Source: Adineta ricciae (lineage: Eukaryota > Rotifera > Eurotatoria > Adinetida > Adinetidae). Taken from it: a stretch of DNA of 64,000 bases. Position numbers and translations under genes: made by a program. Numbering within the stretch: the first letter of the stretch is position 1; each line of letters starts with the position of its first letter. The DNA lies in assembly GCA_905250025.1 (NCBI GenBank), contig CAJNOJ010000442.1, positions 1 through 64,000 on the forward strand. Reading direction: 5' to 3'. A model generated the notes under the pieces. That model was not told the DNA's origin. It did not search any database and worked only from the letters and a program-made list of their open reading frames with translations. Of this stretch, positions 30,824 to 42,736 are shown piece after piece.

Positions 30824-33800
30824 TTAGAAGTTTTGATGTTCTTGTTGTAAGCGTTGAATTTTCTCTTTCACCAAATTGATTTCAAAATGTGTTTCATGTA
30901 AAAATCGTTGTAACATACTTAGACTTTCTTGATAACATTCTAACGCTCGTCTATAAATTTTCATTCGCCAAAAGTTCGATCCCATATGATGCAAGGTGAT
31001 ACCAATATCTGGATGTCCATCGGGAAAAAGTTTTTGTTGTTCCATCAAAGCTTGATGAAATGTTTCTGAAGATAATTCTAGATCTCCATGATGGCTATAA
31101 GCAGTTGCTAAACAACTAAGTGTTCGACATATCAATATTGGTTCAAGATTGTCGGATTTAGTTAAAATATCATATGTAAGTTGAAAAAGTTCAATAGCTT
31201 TAATTGAATTACCCATGTCAAGATAAACAAGTGCTAACCGACGTTTATGAATTGGTTTGTTAGGTGGCCAGAAATGTTTACGCATTTCATCAGAACGTTC
31301 ATGAAGTTCAATAGCTTTGTTGAATTCTTTTCGAAGACGATGTAAATCAGCAATGACAGTCAAAACATTAGCTATCATTATATGACCGTTAGGGAAATTT
31401 TTCTGTCGAATTTCAAGTACCTTTTGAAAACAATCGAATGCCATATCAATTTCTCCTCTATCCGCATGTATACCACCAATATATCGTAATAAATCAGCAA
31501 TATATGGATGATCATCGGGTAAAAATCGTCGACAAGTGTCAAGAGACCGTTTGAGTTCATCATATGCCATATCCCATTGTCCAGACATTTCTAGTAAACC
31601 TCCAAGAGCCGCAAGTACTTTATAAATAGTTGGATGATTTTGGGGTAAAGTACGCTGAAAAATGTCAAGACCCTGTTCACAATATTTAAGAGCTAATTTA
31701 TAATTGTGTTTTCGTTGATAAGCCCAGCTGATACCACATAAAGATTCTGCAATATGACGATGATCTGGTCTAAAAATTTTCTTTTGGGTGCTTAAGACTC
31801 TTTCATAAAGTTCTAGTGCATCATCAAATCTACCAGCAAACATATGAACATTCGCCAGATTAAATTCTAATCGTAAATAACCAGGATTGTCAGATGATAA
31901 ATTCGATTTCTTATACAAATCTAATCCTTCAGAAATAATATCAAATGATTCTTTGTATTTACCCATAAAGAAGAGAGCTCGACCGTGTTTTTGACGAATT
32001 GCTGCTTGTAAACCCACATCTTCTGCCGGCAATCGTTGAGCTAATTTTGTAAAATAAGCACAAGCTTTATCATATTTTCCCATTGCCATGATAATACCAC
32101 CAAATATGACATGAATATTGGTTTCTTCAGTATCGTAACGAAGTAAGCGGCCATATTCGATAAAATTGTCACGACCTTCATCTGTAGCTTCGAGATGAAC
32201 ACACCAACGATTGTTAATCTCATCTTTATAGACATTTTTTATTTTAAATACTGCTGATATGCTGAATAATACTTCTCGTTCATCTTGCATGAGACTCAAT
32301 TGATCAATACGGGCAAACGCGATCGATTCAAGACTAGTATTAACATCAATCTGAACAAGAACACTCCAACGATTTTCGCGATGTTGACCCTCACCAGCAT
32401 AGATAGTAGCTACCTATTCATAAAATAAACTAATTCATTCGATAAAATAATAAACGATAAAAAGAATTTACCTCCAAATCAAGTGACGATGACCAGAATG
32501 CATTAGTTGAAACAAGGTTACCTATATTTTCTTGAAGTTTTTTTATTTCTTCAATAGTCATTCGTTGTCCATGATAAACAGTTATTGATGATGTTGTAAA
32601 TGGCCGATAGTATTGCTCTTCTTCGATTTTAGTACATAGATCAACAATAAATGGACGAAATAAAATGAGTGCATCAATATCTTCAGTTCGTAAAGCTGCA
32701 TTTAATCGATGATAAAGAAATGAATCACGAGTATACCATCGAATTGCATCATATGGCTGGTATGTTACACGAAATTCATCAATCATTTTTAATTGAATAT
32801 TATTATCTCTGTAATAATCAGCGCACATATCAAGCATATCATCTAGAGTTTGTTTTGAAGATGGAATTTCTTTTAATACATTTAATAGAATTAAAGACCA
32901 CATAAATGAAGCAGCCTCAGCTGTTACATCTCGTATAGTCCGTTGTTTTTGCTCGAAAAAACGAAATGCTAATGACTGCCGACGCCATGGTAGCATATCC
33001 ACAGTTAATTCTTGCATTAAAATAGACCAATCATCAAAACAATGTATTCTTGTATTAGGTGTTAATGAATTTGAAAATGTTTGTTCATGAATATAGATAC
33101 CTTTCAGCCATGAACATTGATTACAAGTTTCAATTATTTTTTGACCTTCTTCTTCGGATAGAGTAATAACGAAAATTCGATCTTTTTTTGGTGACATTCG
33201 AATATAATCAATACAAGAATCAAGTTCACTAAAATGTTGATAATGTTTTATAGGACATTTTATTTGTTGTTGTTCATGTGGTAATGTTAAAGGATAAAGT
33301 GATTCATCTTTAAAAAGAAAAATTAATATAATATTATCATGAAATTCATCACTCGTCGGGGTAGAAATCGTCGTAAACGATGAAGAAATTGATTCTGATC
33401 GAGACCACGATCCACTTGAATTTGATTTTGTATCGCCATTATCGATCGTCAATTGCAAATCGTTTGTATTAATAACAGATTCACCTAAAAAAGGAACTCT
33501 AAATTATACTCGAAAAAATATCGTTTTCAGCAGAAATGAGCTATGGGTAGGATGATAGTTTTTACTCTACAAATATAAACTCCGTATTTATAGGAAAAAA
33601 AGCAGATTTTCATCAATTTTTTCAGTCAAAATAGCTCAGTATAAACAAGTGAGTTCATCACGTTAAAATACAAAATTACCTATCCATCTGACAAAACCAG
33701 TAGAGAAATTATTTCATTTTTTTATGTTAATTATTTTAAAACGTCATGCTGACAGATCAATATGAGACAAATAGATGTTTTGTGATTTCGTGAAGCTTCT

Positions 33801-33943
33801 GTCTATATAATCTTACTAGCTGCTTGTACGGGCTCGATTTGTAATTTGGTTTCGGGTGAGTTCGATGCTGTTGTCATCGGATCTTTTAATCCTGATTCAG
33901 TAGAAATTGTAGTTGTCAATTGCTGTTGCTGTTCTTTTTCCAT
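30824..33943 (-). CDS. ADP-ribosyltransferase (R-S-E type) plus TPR repeat protein, one 2-bp frame break
   Basis: Exons are 33943-33817, 33484-32472 and 32415-30824. The first intron (332 bp) joins AA|S in frame (VQAA, then SESVIN). The ART domain shows the R region (YTRDSFLYHRLNAALR, about 295), STNAFWSSSLD (about 370) and, in exon 3, QDEREVLF with the ExE-type Glu. Nine to ten kinesin-light-chain-like TPRs (about 42 residues each) fill the last 450 residues. The intron between exons 2 and 3 (56 bp, GTAAAT...AATAG) leaves exon 3 out of phase by two bases. Dropping one AT from TATAT at about 32400 would give VATIYAGEG, the expected ART strand. So the gene is either recently broken or misassembled. 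It would transfer ADP-ribose from NAD; the substrate is unknown. Confidence 0.8.
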
Positions 33944-33949
33944 CTTTCA

Positions 33950-35700
33950 GAATGTGAAAGTGATCGTTTTAAGCAATAATAGATGTCAATTATAAATCAA
34001 CACTACTCATACTGTCAGAGATGAATAAAATGTTACTTTATATTTATATTTGTATTGAAACGGTAGTTTCCAACGTGTTTATTGGAATTTTCCAACTAGG
34101 CAACTTTTTCTTTCCTTTTTCTAGAAGACATTTTTGGACTTTTACTTTATAACATCTAGTATCTCTTAACCTTATCTTAAAGCAAAAACTCACTATTTTT
34201 ATTATATTATTTACGTATTTCTTTACATTTTCGTCACCATATTCTCATCTCTCTACGAAGAGAAATTATTCGTGAATTTCTATCCCGTATAATTACGAAA
34301 GAGTCCATTTTAATCAGATTAACAGTCACTATATTCTATAAACATAAATATTACGGTGACAAAATTGACTCAATTAAAGAATATATAGAGATATGAGTGA
34401 AACGCAAATGTTCTTCTTCCATATATACTCTGAAAGCTTATTTGTAAACATGTCGTTGGATAGATAATTATATTAAATTATTATAAAACAATATTTGGTA
34501 TCAAAAAAGATATTGAAATCTACTTTCAAGAATAAAAAAATCATTATTTTCCCACTGTTCGTTTTCACTTGTAATCATAATATATTTGCTGAAACTAAAA
34601 AGGTATAGATAAGAGTGCGAAAGAAGTAGAGACCTTTAGCGTCTTACTTATATCTACATCTACATCGTCATTTCATCCGTAGGCATTTTACAGACGACAT
34701 TTTGTCGTCCTCCGATAATTTAAAATACAAAATAAAAAATTTGTCTTGTTCTATACTTCTTTCATACAACTTCACAAGTGGTTTAATTTTGCCATAACAT
34801 TTAATACCGTGCGATTGTATACAACATTTATTTTCTTTTTTTATTTTTGTTTGTCATAATTTTTGTGTTCCTTTCAGTACCTTATTTTTACCCAATCATT
34901 CAACAAATGGCAACATTAACTGTTAGAAAGATGTGAATATGGGTAAAAAAAGTAACATCATCTCACTTTCTACTCTTATTCATATTGTAATTGATGGATT
35001 GTATATTTTTAAAATTATAATAGACTGAAACATTTTGTCCACATAACGATGTGTTGGTATAAGACTAAATTCTAGTGCTTTACCGATATTCTTAATTTAT
35101 ATCTACTCCATATATGATTTGTACGGTATTGATAAATAAATATTTATTAGAAACACTTTCTAACTTTACTAAAATGAAAAAAATTAAATGAAGAGTTCCG
35201 CGGGAACTTCGTCAAGTATTTAGTCTGTTGATGGTGATTTTTTCTCTGTATTTTATCATAAATTAATCAATATTAATAGTTTTTTTAAAAGACGATTATG
35301 AAAACGTGTGTTAAGAAACTTTTTAAAGTATGATGTTTTATTATATTTCATCAGAAAAATATTCTGCTGATGTCAAAGGTTTAGTCATAGAAAAAAACAA
35401 CTACAGATTGAATAAAGGAAAGCTCGCTTAATAATCTAATATACATTTAATACTTCTAAGAAAAGAACATGTGAGTAAATATTTCTACGTTAATGAGTTT
35501 GTTGTTTTAAAATGATATTATTTCATTCCTTTTTAACTCTTATTACATCGTTATTACAAATAAAATGATAGAATTGTACAAGATACAATGACTGAAAACG
35601 TTATACATGTTTTGTCTTTCTCATAGTATGTAAATTCATGTTATATGCGAATAGTTTAATATACAAACTGTATGTGTGTTGTTATTTATGTAAACATTAA
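33950..35700. other. AT-rich intergenic region, no gene seen
   Basis: About 1.75 kb without a credible ORF, tRNA or repeat. It would include the promoter of the ART-TPR gene at its left edge. Confidence 0.5.
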
Positions 35701-35708
35701 TTAACAAG

Positions 35709-35748
35709 TAACGCTCGTCGAGGCAGACTCGCTTGACCCTCGACTGAA
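35709..35748 (-). repeat. 40-bp conserved hairpin element, copy 3
   Basis: Same length and stem as the copy at 29969-30008, on the opposite strand. It lies about 25 bp beyond the 3' end of a LINE fragment. Confidence 0.8.
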
Positions 35749-35773
35749 TGAATCACACTTGGGATAGATTCAT

Positions 35774-35981
35774 TCATCATTCGGCTGCGAACAACGGAGG
35801 TCGGCAGGCGACAACAATTTTGTGCCATTCTTTTCTGTTCGCAGCAGTCTTTCGTATTTCGGTAATTGTTGGTGGTTCATCGTTATTGATCAGTCTTGCG
35901 ACGTAATCAGGATAATTTAAGCGTGGACGACCACGCTTACGTTTTCCATGACCAGGTCTGGGTGTGTATAGAGCGTATTGA
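35774..35981 (-). mobile_element. LINE 3' end fragment, cut at an N
   Basis: Nearly identical to 36179-36382 (C terminus RKRGRPRLNYPDYVARL and on). It stops at the single N at 35982 in the middle of the shared sequence. Either a second, truncated insertion or an assembly duplicate. Confidence 0.75.
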
Positions 35982-36178
35982 NATTCCATACACCTTAGAA
36001 TACCTTTTTTTTTCAGTGCACTGGATATTGATGATCGTATATGGATCGATGCAGAATCAAATGCTCTATCTAATGAGACTAATACAAGATGAAATAGATA
36101 TACCTAGATAAATTCTTCAGGGTAAGATTTCTTCACATCAACACCATGCTGGCAATGGGAATAGTCATAACATCATCA

Positions 36179-37860
36179 TCATTCGGCCGCGAACAACGGA
36201 GGTCGGCAGGCAACAACAATTTTGTGCCATTCTTTTCTGTTCGCAGCAGTCTTTCGTATTTCTGTAATTGTTGGTGGTTCATCGTTATTGATCAGTCTTG
36301 CGACGTAATCAGGATAATTTAAGCGTGGACGACCACGCTTGCGTTTTCGATGACCAGATCTGGGTGTGTATAGAGCGTATTGATTGATGAATTCATTTGA
36401 GTTTCTTCGAAGACAATGTCCAATGAAGCGCAGTTGTCGACGTTGCACTATCTGTACCATCGGTTCTTGTTTGACTATTCCGTATATGGTGTTGTTTGAT
36501 ACTTTGTCGAGTCGTTTGATCCCTAGCATTATTCTGTAACAACTAGTAGCGAAACTGTTTAGAACTTTCTCGAGTTTGTTTGTGATGGTCCAACTTTCAC
36601 AGCCAAATAAAAATATTGAAAGACAAGAAGCTTTGTAGATGTTGGTTTTTAACTGTATTGGTATTGTCGTGGATTTCCACATATTTTTCATTCTCCAAAA
36701 GGCTTTCCATGCTTGGCCTTTTCGAACTTTAATGTCGGTATTACTGTCTAATACCATTGAACCAAGGTATTTGAAATTATTGGTCCATTCTATATCTTGT
36801 CCGTTTAGTTGAATTGATTGATTGATTGTATTTTGGTTGGTCAATACTTTGGTTTTCTTTATGTTGATTTGGAGACCCACTTCGCTTGCTCTTTTTGTTG
36901 TTTGAATGAGTTGTGATTGGGCTCTTTCCAGACTATTTTCCAGAAGAGCTATGTCGTCGGCGAAGTCTAGATCGTGTATTGTTGCTGCTGGTTGGCGGCT
37001 TGATTGTCGTTTGTTGGTTATGAAGCCATATTCTGCATTTTCATCTGTGTGATCTAACTGAGCATTTTTCATAACGTAATCAATCACGATTATGAAGAGA
37101 AAAGGTGCTAGAGTGTCTCCCTGCAAAACACCAGTCGTCACATCGAATTCTTCTGAGACATTATTGTCTACAAGAACTACACTTTTTGAATTTTGATATA
37201 TAGCCTTAATTGCGTTAACTATTTTGAGGGGTATTCCATAGTGTCTCAAAATATTAAACATTATTTTTCTATCTATCGAATCAAAGGCTTTTTTAAAGTC
37301 CACAAACGTTATGAAGATTGGTAACTGTTTGTCAACTGCGCTTTCTAGGATCCTACGAATGACATGAATCTGGTCAATACAACTTCCCCTTTCCTGAAAC
37401 CTGCTTGTTTTATTCTAAGAATCGAGCCAAATGGTTCTCGTATTCTATTTAACAGGATCCTGTTATAGGTCTTAGCTGCAACTGACATTAGACTTATGCC
37501 TCTGTAGTTCGCCGTAAGCGTTTTATCGCCTTTCTTCGGTATTGGAATTATGATGTTGGTGTTGAATTGTTTTGGTATTTGTTGGTTTTCATAAATTCCG
37601 TTGCATATGTTACATAGTTGATTTAATATCCATTGACCGCCATACTTGAGCACTTCAGGTGTTATTGCGTAATCCAGTCCAGGTGATTTTCCATCTTTTA
37701 GTTGTTTGACTGCTTGTTCTACTTCTTCAAGTGTAATAAGACCTTGGTTGATTGGTAGGCCTTCAAGAGCTGGTGGGATTGCTTGAGTATCTTGGGAGTT
37801 GTTTGATTTGACGTTGAGTAGATCTGTGAAGTAGTTTTTTCATTCACTCTTTAGTTCAGC
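36179..37860 (-). pseudogene. LINE reverse transcriptase, broken frames
   Basis: In order on the minus strand: LKDGKSPGLDYAITPEV, IIPIPKKGDKT, NYRGISLMSV, QAGFRKG, then a one-base frame change near 37385. It then continues FVDFKKAFDS (motif A), GVLQGDTLAPFLF (motif B) and FADDIALL (motif C). A TGA replaces a Trp at 37840-37842. The C terminus carries the GHCLRR and RGRPRLNY segments of RTE-like LINEs. Copying of LINE RNA at a nicked target is the family role. Confidence 0.85.
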
Positions 37861-38081
37861 TGTTGAATTTATTCTAGTTCCATCTGCTCTTTTGATTTGT
37901 GATGCACTATTGTGTCTTCGCTTGCCACTGATTTCGTCGACCAGACACCAGGTTGTTCTTATTTGGTTTGATAAAGCTGCTTGTTTGAGTTGTTCAAGTT
38001 TGTCTTCTAGGAATTTTATTTTGTCGTTGTTGTAAGATGTGTCCAGTTGTTTGTTGAGTGTGTGCCATTGGTTTTTGTTTT

Positions 38082-39251
38082 TTATACTTGGGTTGTGTTG
38101 GAATTTGACTTTAGCTTTATTTCGTTGTTCGAGGATGTTGACTGTGTCCGATGTAACCCAATTTCTTCTTTTTTTTGCACCGATTTTCCAACCAACTTTG
38201 TTGTTGTTTCTTGTATGCTTGTCACAAGGTTGTCGTATCTCGTTTGTATGTCCTTGTCAGTGTTGTCGTTGTTCAAAATCTCAAAACGAATTTGCACTTC
38301 TATGTTAAATTGCGATTGTAGTTTGGAGTTATTTTTTAGTTTGTTCCAGTCAAACTTGATTCTCTTGTTTTTGTTTTCTTTCGTTGCTCGCAGACTGATC
38401 GATAGTTGCGCACTAACAATTTGATGATCAGAGTTCAATTCGACTGTGTTGTATGCACGAACATTTCGGATTGAATTCAACCATTTTCCATTGATAAGAA
38501 TATGATCAAGTTGAGCTTTGGATTTGCCATTTGGATGTAGCCAGGTCCATGATCTTGATTGCGGTTGTGGAAAGCGAGTTTGTGTTGAACGCATGTTACA
38601 GGCTTCGCAATAGTTGACGAGTCTGTTGCCGTTGTCGTCGGTCGAATGGTGGTATGTGTATTGGCCAATTGCTCGTGAATTTGTTGTGTGGCTATCAGAT
38701 CCCAATCTGGCGTTGAGATCTCCAGCGAGTATCAGGACGTTGTGTGATGGAACATCATGTGTATACCTTTGCAGGTCGTCGTAGAACATGTCTTTCTCCA
38801 CGTCACTTTTGTCTTCTGTAGGTGCGTAGGTAATGATGATGGTTATTGCTGGGTTACCCATAAAATGCACTGCCATTATGCGATTAGATATCTTTTCTGA
38901 AGAGCTGAAGAATGCTGACATTCTAGGATTCATCAGTAATCCAATGCCTCCGTGACCTTCTGGTGTTGCAGAGCAATATTCGAAGCGCCATGTTTCGTCG
39001 TTCAGTGTTTGATATGCTGTGTTTGTTTGTTCTGAGGTTTGCCAACGATGTTCTTGAACCGCTACCAAATCGATGTTGTTTTTGTTGCATCCATATATCA
39101 GTTGATGAAGTTTTCCTGTTTGTTTGAGTGTGCGTACATTGGAGGTAGATATAGTGATGGTCTTGTGTAGAATCTTCTTTTGGTTTTTAAGGTTTTTTGG
39201 TTTTAAACGACTCGTCGCTGCTTTTTCAAAGACAGGAGACTGCCTTATCAT
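38082..39251 (-). CDS. LINE AP endonuclease domain
   Basis: The frame of 389 residues includes SNVRTLKQTGKL, DLVAVQEHRW (catalytic Glu region), IIITYAPTEDKS, LAGDLNARLG (Asp/Asn pair), SWTWLHPNGKSKAQLDHILI and LNSDHQIVS with the terminal Asp-His pair. These are the ordered motifs of APE-type LINE endonucleases. The frame may extend upstream without a start codon to about 39360. It ends at a TAA before the RT, whereas a full element would have one continuous protein. Confidence 0.85.
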   Translation of the reverse strand: MIRQSPVFEKAATSRLKPKNLKNQKKILHKTITISTSNVRTLKQTGKLHQLIYGCNKNNIDLVAVQEHRWQTSEQTNTAYQTLNDETWRFEYCSATPEGHGGIGLLMNPRMSAFFSSSEKISNRIMAVHFMGNPAITIIITYAPTEDKSDVEKDMFYDDLQRYTHDVPSHNVLILAGDLNARLGSDSHTTNSRAIGQYTYHHSTDDNGNRLVNYCEACNMRSTQTRFPQPQSRSWTWLHPNGKSKAQLDHILINGKWLNSIRNVRAYNTVELNSDHQIVSAQLSISLRATKENKNKRIKFDWNKLKNNSKLQSQFNIEVQIRFEILNNDNTDKDIQTRYDNLVTSIQETTTKLVGKSVQKKEEIGLHRTQSTSSNNEIKLKSNSNTTQV

Positions 39252-39589
39252 AAGTTTCGATTCGCGTGGAATCTTCGCTAGCTGACGACGAGACGAAAGA
39301 CTGTTGCCCGGAATGGGTTCTTCAACTGTTGTTTTCGGAGTCGTTGAGAAGCACGCTTCGAGTGACTAGCCCTGAAGTGCTTACCAGAGCCCATCTTAGC
39401 CGTCGAGAACGACGTTTCCATCCGACACTGCGAGGAAGTGAAGGGTTGGGTTTTGTCGGATATGGGAATAGTAATGGCCTCTATGATTCTACATCTATTT
39501 GAATTCATTTGAAATTATCACGAAACAACTCGCGGCACAATTCTGCGTTGAATGATATATAAGAATAGGGAAAATTAAATATGGGCAAA

Positions 39590-39815
39590 TTTACGACCTT
39601 AGCGATCCCCGTCCTTTCTCAGCCTGATACTCCATTAATCTAAAGAAAACGATTTTTCCTCGATTCCGCCATGTCCTCGCGTGTATCTTCGAAGTTCGAT
39701 ATTTTCGAAAAGAAGGCACAACTGGATGAATCCTTTTGAGATTTTTCATACCTCGTTGAGATCTAATTGTGGCCAAAAGATCGAATCTAAACCGCTTTAA
39801 CGCCTCTGTATGCTT
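39590..39815 (+). pseudogene. Mariner 5' fragment, same family as 47.7-48.9 kb
   Basis: About 150-200 bp matches the reverse complement of 48695-48840, including MSSRVSSKFDIFEKK and KRxxLNRFN. Only the 5' end of the transposase gene is present; an inverted repeat arm follows at 39803. Confidence 0.7.
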
Positions 39816-40646
39816 CCTCGCCCATGGCATTTGCTTACTTCACACGCCCATCAATAATTAATATCTTTTCGATAATACTCTGGAATGTTTTTACACATTT
39901 TTCACCTTGTTATATTCAATTACCGCGGACGATGTCCTTAAACGATGCTGCAGCTTATTACTCAAAAGAAAATATGTTGAATCACAATCTACTCAACTTT
40001 GCAGTTGCCAAACGATTATACTGTTCAAATTATAAAAGAGATAACGTTGTATTAGTAAAATAAAACATTGAAAAAATAACATGATGTCCTTCACACACAA
40101 GACGATCATTCGTGAAGCAGAATTCCATGATTTTCGGACAAAATCTCTAAGAAAGCTCGCCAGTTCTGAGCGAAACCTGCTTGTAAAATTCCAGGAACCC
40201 GATGGAGAAATGCGTTAACTGTTCCGACTACCGATTTTGCCGTGTTGCTGTCGGTTCCGGTCCAAAATAAATAATTCAGTCACCGGATCCGCTTAGCGGG
40301 AATACTGCTCCCATTAAGTGTTCGGACTATCACGGAATCGGCCGTTTCCGTGCTGGATAGTGCGACCTCAGAAGGTGGTTTTCCTCTGAATAATGCTAAT
40401 TACGGAAAGGTACCAGTTCAGTGTTCTATGAGTGGGATGAAGGATGCTCGCATTTTTCGGGTTGTGATTGAACATATTTTCTTTTGAGTAATAAGCTGCA
40501 GCATCGTTTAAGGACATCGTCCGCGGTAATTGAATATAACAAGGTGAAAAATGTGTAAAAACATTCCAGAGTATTATCGAAAAGATATTAATTATTGATG
40601 GGCGTGTGAAGTAAGCAAATGCCATGGGCGAGGAAGCATACAGAGG
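39803..40646. repeat. Inverted repeat, about 185-bp arms, 474-bp spacer
   Basis: The left arm 39803-39988 and right arm 40462-40646 are near-identical reverse complements (CCTCTGTATG against CATACAGAGG at the outer ends). Mirrored ORFs (MAFAYFTRPSIINIF) in the arms are a consequence. The right arm ends exactly at the N at 40647, so a foldback artefact is possible. The spacer includes the transporter 3' flank copy 40301-40461. Confidence 0.8.
40301..40461 (-). repeat. Copy of the transporter gene 3' flank
   Basis: Nearly identical to 45366-45527, the sequence just downstream of and overlapping the last codons of the intact transporter gene. It implies a partial second copy of the locus. Confidence 0.85.
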
Positions 40647-40647
40647 N

Positions 40648-40743
40648 ATTGTTAAATTCAGCCATTAGTGCTATAATCGTACATACAAAAAAAGTCGGCA
40701 ATGCTTGTGCATAATTGATTTGCAATGGGCTCAGTTTATGTTC
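40648..40743 (-). pseudogene. Internal fragment of the nucleotide-sugar transporter gene
   Basis: Nearly identical to 45904-45998 (coding for LSPLQINYAQALPTFF and AEFNNF). It begins at the N at 40647 and ends where the Athena-2 inverted end begins. Confidence 0.85.
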
Positions 40744-41255
40744 ACAACTATATGAAAAAGAAAAGCAGTTGACTAGTTCCTGTTTAAAAGAATTAGTCGA
40801 TATTCTATTTAATAATTGTTTGCTTGAGATGAAGAGAGAAAAAGAGTTGTTTGTTTTGCGTACTTTATTGACTAGTTTCTGTCAAGTTTTGACTTGACTT
40901 CATCAGAATCTGAAAGAAAACGTAGTTGTTTGAAATGAAAGTAAATGATGTATGAAAGATACGTATGCATAAGATCGGTTCTCGTAAGAGAAGCTAGATA
41001 TGTTTATCTTATGCGATGTACCAGGACGATCTTATGTGAATTGTCGAATTTCTTCCACTATTTATAGTCCCCGATAGTGTTGCTGATTGGTGTGTTAAAA
41101 GATATGTTAATGGATCAATCAGAAGTCTAGTCTTAACCGACTAACAGCGTTGTCAATAGATTAGTCAAAGTGTTAAAAACGTTGAAAGGTCATCTGATGA
41201 AACTTTCATTTAAAAAAAAAGGAATGATTTCAAGGTAAATACATCAATAAAAGTA

Positions 41256-41326
41256 GTACCAAATACGAGGTTCGAACTCGTAGTCATCAGTGTGACACAC
41301 CATTGATCCACTCAATCATTTAGTAC
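41256..41326 (-). tRNA. tRNA-like sequence (degenerate, possible pseudo-tRNA)
   Basis: On the minus strand an A-box-like TGGATCAATGG and a T-arm CGAGTTCGAACCTCG are about 30 nt apart, with outer arms ACTAAAT/ATTTGGT that mostly pair. The anticodon loop lacks the expected U before the anticodon, so it is likely a pseudogene or a tRNA-derived SINE head. It lies within the Athena-2 5' region. Confidence 0.35.
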
Positions 41327-41640
41327 GATTATACGTCTGTCCATATTTCATTTTACCATTGAAAGTGTCAATCGGTATTATATGACAGAAAACTTCCAAA
41401 TTCCCTTTGACAGAATAGAGAAAACATTTGATTAAACAATTAAGGAATTTCTTAAAAGACCAATGATTTTCATGCATGTGTGCTATGTAAACAGATAATT
41501 TCGCTGTAATCGACACAAGATCATCATTTTCGTATAGACACCATCTCGAATAGCAGAGAATGGGTTTACGGAATTTTGGTTTTTGATCGACACCATAGTC
41601 ATTAGAATGATTTCATTAATCGTTTTCATTTTTATTCTAG

Positions 41641-42366
41641 ATGACACCCACTTTCGATGTTCAAAACTCTGCTGTCTCCGGCGATGATGGAGTAGCGCGT
41701 GATGCTGCTTTTCAAGCGCTGAGCCCATTCTCCGGAGCCTTCTCTCCTACACAAGTTCGAGAACAAATGGTTGGTCCGATTCTGAATGGTCCACCAACGT
41801 CCATTTGGAGGAGAACCACCATTTCACATTCGAATGTTGACGGGTCCTTCTGCTTGTATGCTTGTGAAAGAACAGGTGAAGCCATGTGGATACCAAATGG
41901 CGACCACTTTGTGTCCGACAGATCACAGAGGGGCCGGTCATCTAGGAGCGTCATGGATTACCTGTTCTCTCGCAGTGACCAGACAGATGGATCTCGCAGC
42001 TATGGATTCCATCATACTGGTCGTACGATTACTGGCGAGAATAGGAATATTCATCGACCCAGAAACACTCATGCCAGTATGATGGGGAGATCGGAGAAAA
42101 CCGGGTCTACTTGACTGGTCCGTTTCAGCCCAATGGCTCGTTGTGAACCATCTGCCGCTGGTATGGGGACCACGAGGATGGTAGCTCGACGAGAACGCAG
42201 AGAAAATGCGCGCAATTCTGGCTATACAACAACAATACCACAAACACCAGTAACTCCATCAACCAATTCGACCACCACTACTGCAGCAGCCGTCATCCAT
42301 ACCTCTACCAATGAAACAAGTCCACAACTCCAACAGTTGAATTTATCAGACGAAGAGTTGATGTGA
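41641..42366 (+). CDS. Athena-2 upstream ORF region, frame uncertain
   Basis: An ATG at 41641 follows a TTTTATTCTAG acceptor-like sequence and opens 157 residues (MTPTFDVQNSAVSGDDG to GRSEKTGST, stop at 42114). A second frame from 42133 gives 77 residues ending NLSDEELM. A third overlapping frame (41786-42082) is also open and contains LLARIGIFIDPETLMPV. GC content is higher than in the flanks, which keeps several frames open by chance. One of these is probably the first protein of Athena-2, broken by frame changes. No domain is recognised. Confidence 0.45.
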
Positions 42367-42379
42367 AGACGCGTGGCTC

Positions 42380-42736
42380 ATTAGGCCCTCATCTTCCTTC
42401 CTCTTTCATACATCTTCCTCTCGTTCCTTGTTCGCACGACACTCCTCAGTGTCAGGTTAGAGAGGCCCTTCTGGCCATTAACCCCAATTTCGTTTTAACA
42501 AAGAGCAATATATGATCACAAAAACTATCATTTCAATCATCAGCATATGAAACGTGGAAATTCTAAAAAGAAACATATGAACTAAAACTAAGGAAAACTC
42601 ATAGATAGTTTAATCAAATAATCTTCTCAGAAAAGTCCATCAAAAGGTTGATCTCTAACTACGGTCCGAAAGATCGCCAACCAAGACAAAAAATACATAT
42701 AATAGAACTCATGCTATCAACAAATTACATCTTCCA
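42380..42736. other. Spacer between Athena-2 ORFs
   Basis: About 350 bp without coding potential. It contains AATTTCG- and CATCTTCC-rich stretches that would serve as UTR or promoter of the RT gene. Confidence 0.4.

Larger units (their letters stand above)
36179..39500 (-). mobile_element. APE-type LINE retrotransposon (RTE-like)
   Basis: A minus-strand element with AP endonuclease, then RT, then a C-terminal RRRQLRFIGHCLRR/KRKRGRPRLNY tail. Its 3' end reads into ATGATGATG repeats (36167-36180 on the complement), as in RTE-type LINEs that end in short tandem repeats. Frame breaks make it inactive. The 5' boundary near 39500 is approximate. Confidence 0.8.

Noticed and set aside
39824..40625. 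Mirrored ORFs beginning MAFAYFTRPSIINIF on both strands as a real gene family
   Set aside because: They lie in the two arms of an inverted repeat, lack a family signature, and one arm ends at an N.
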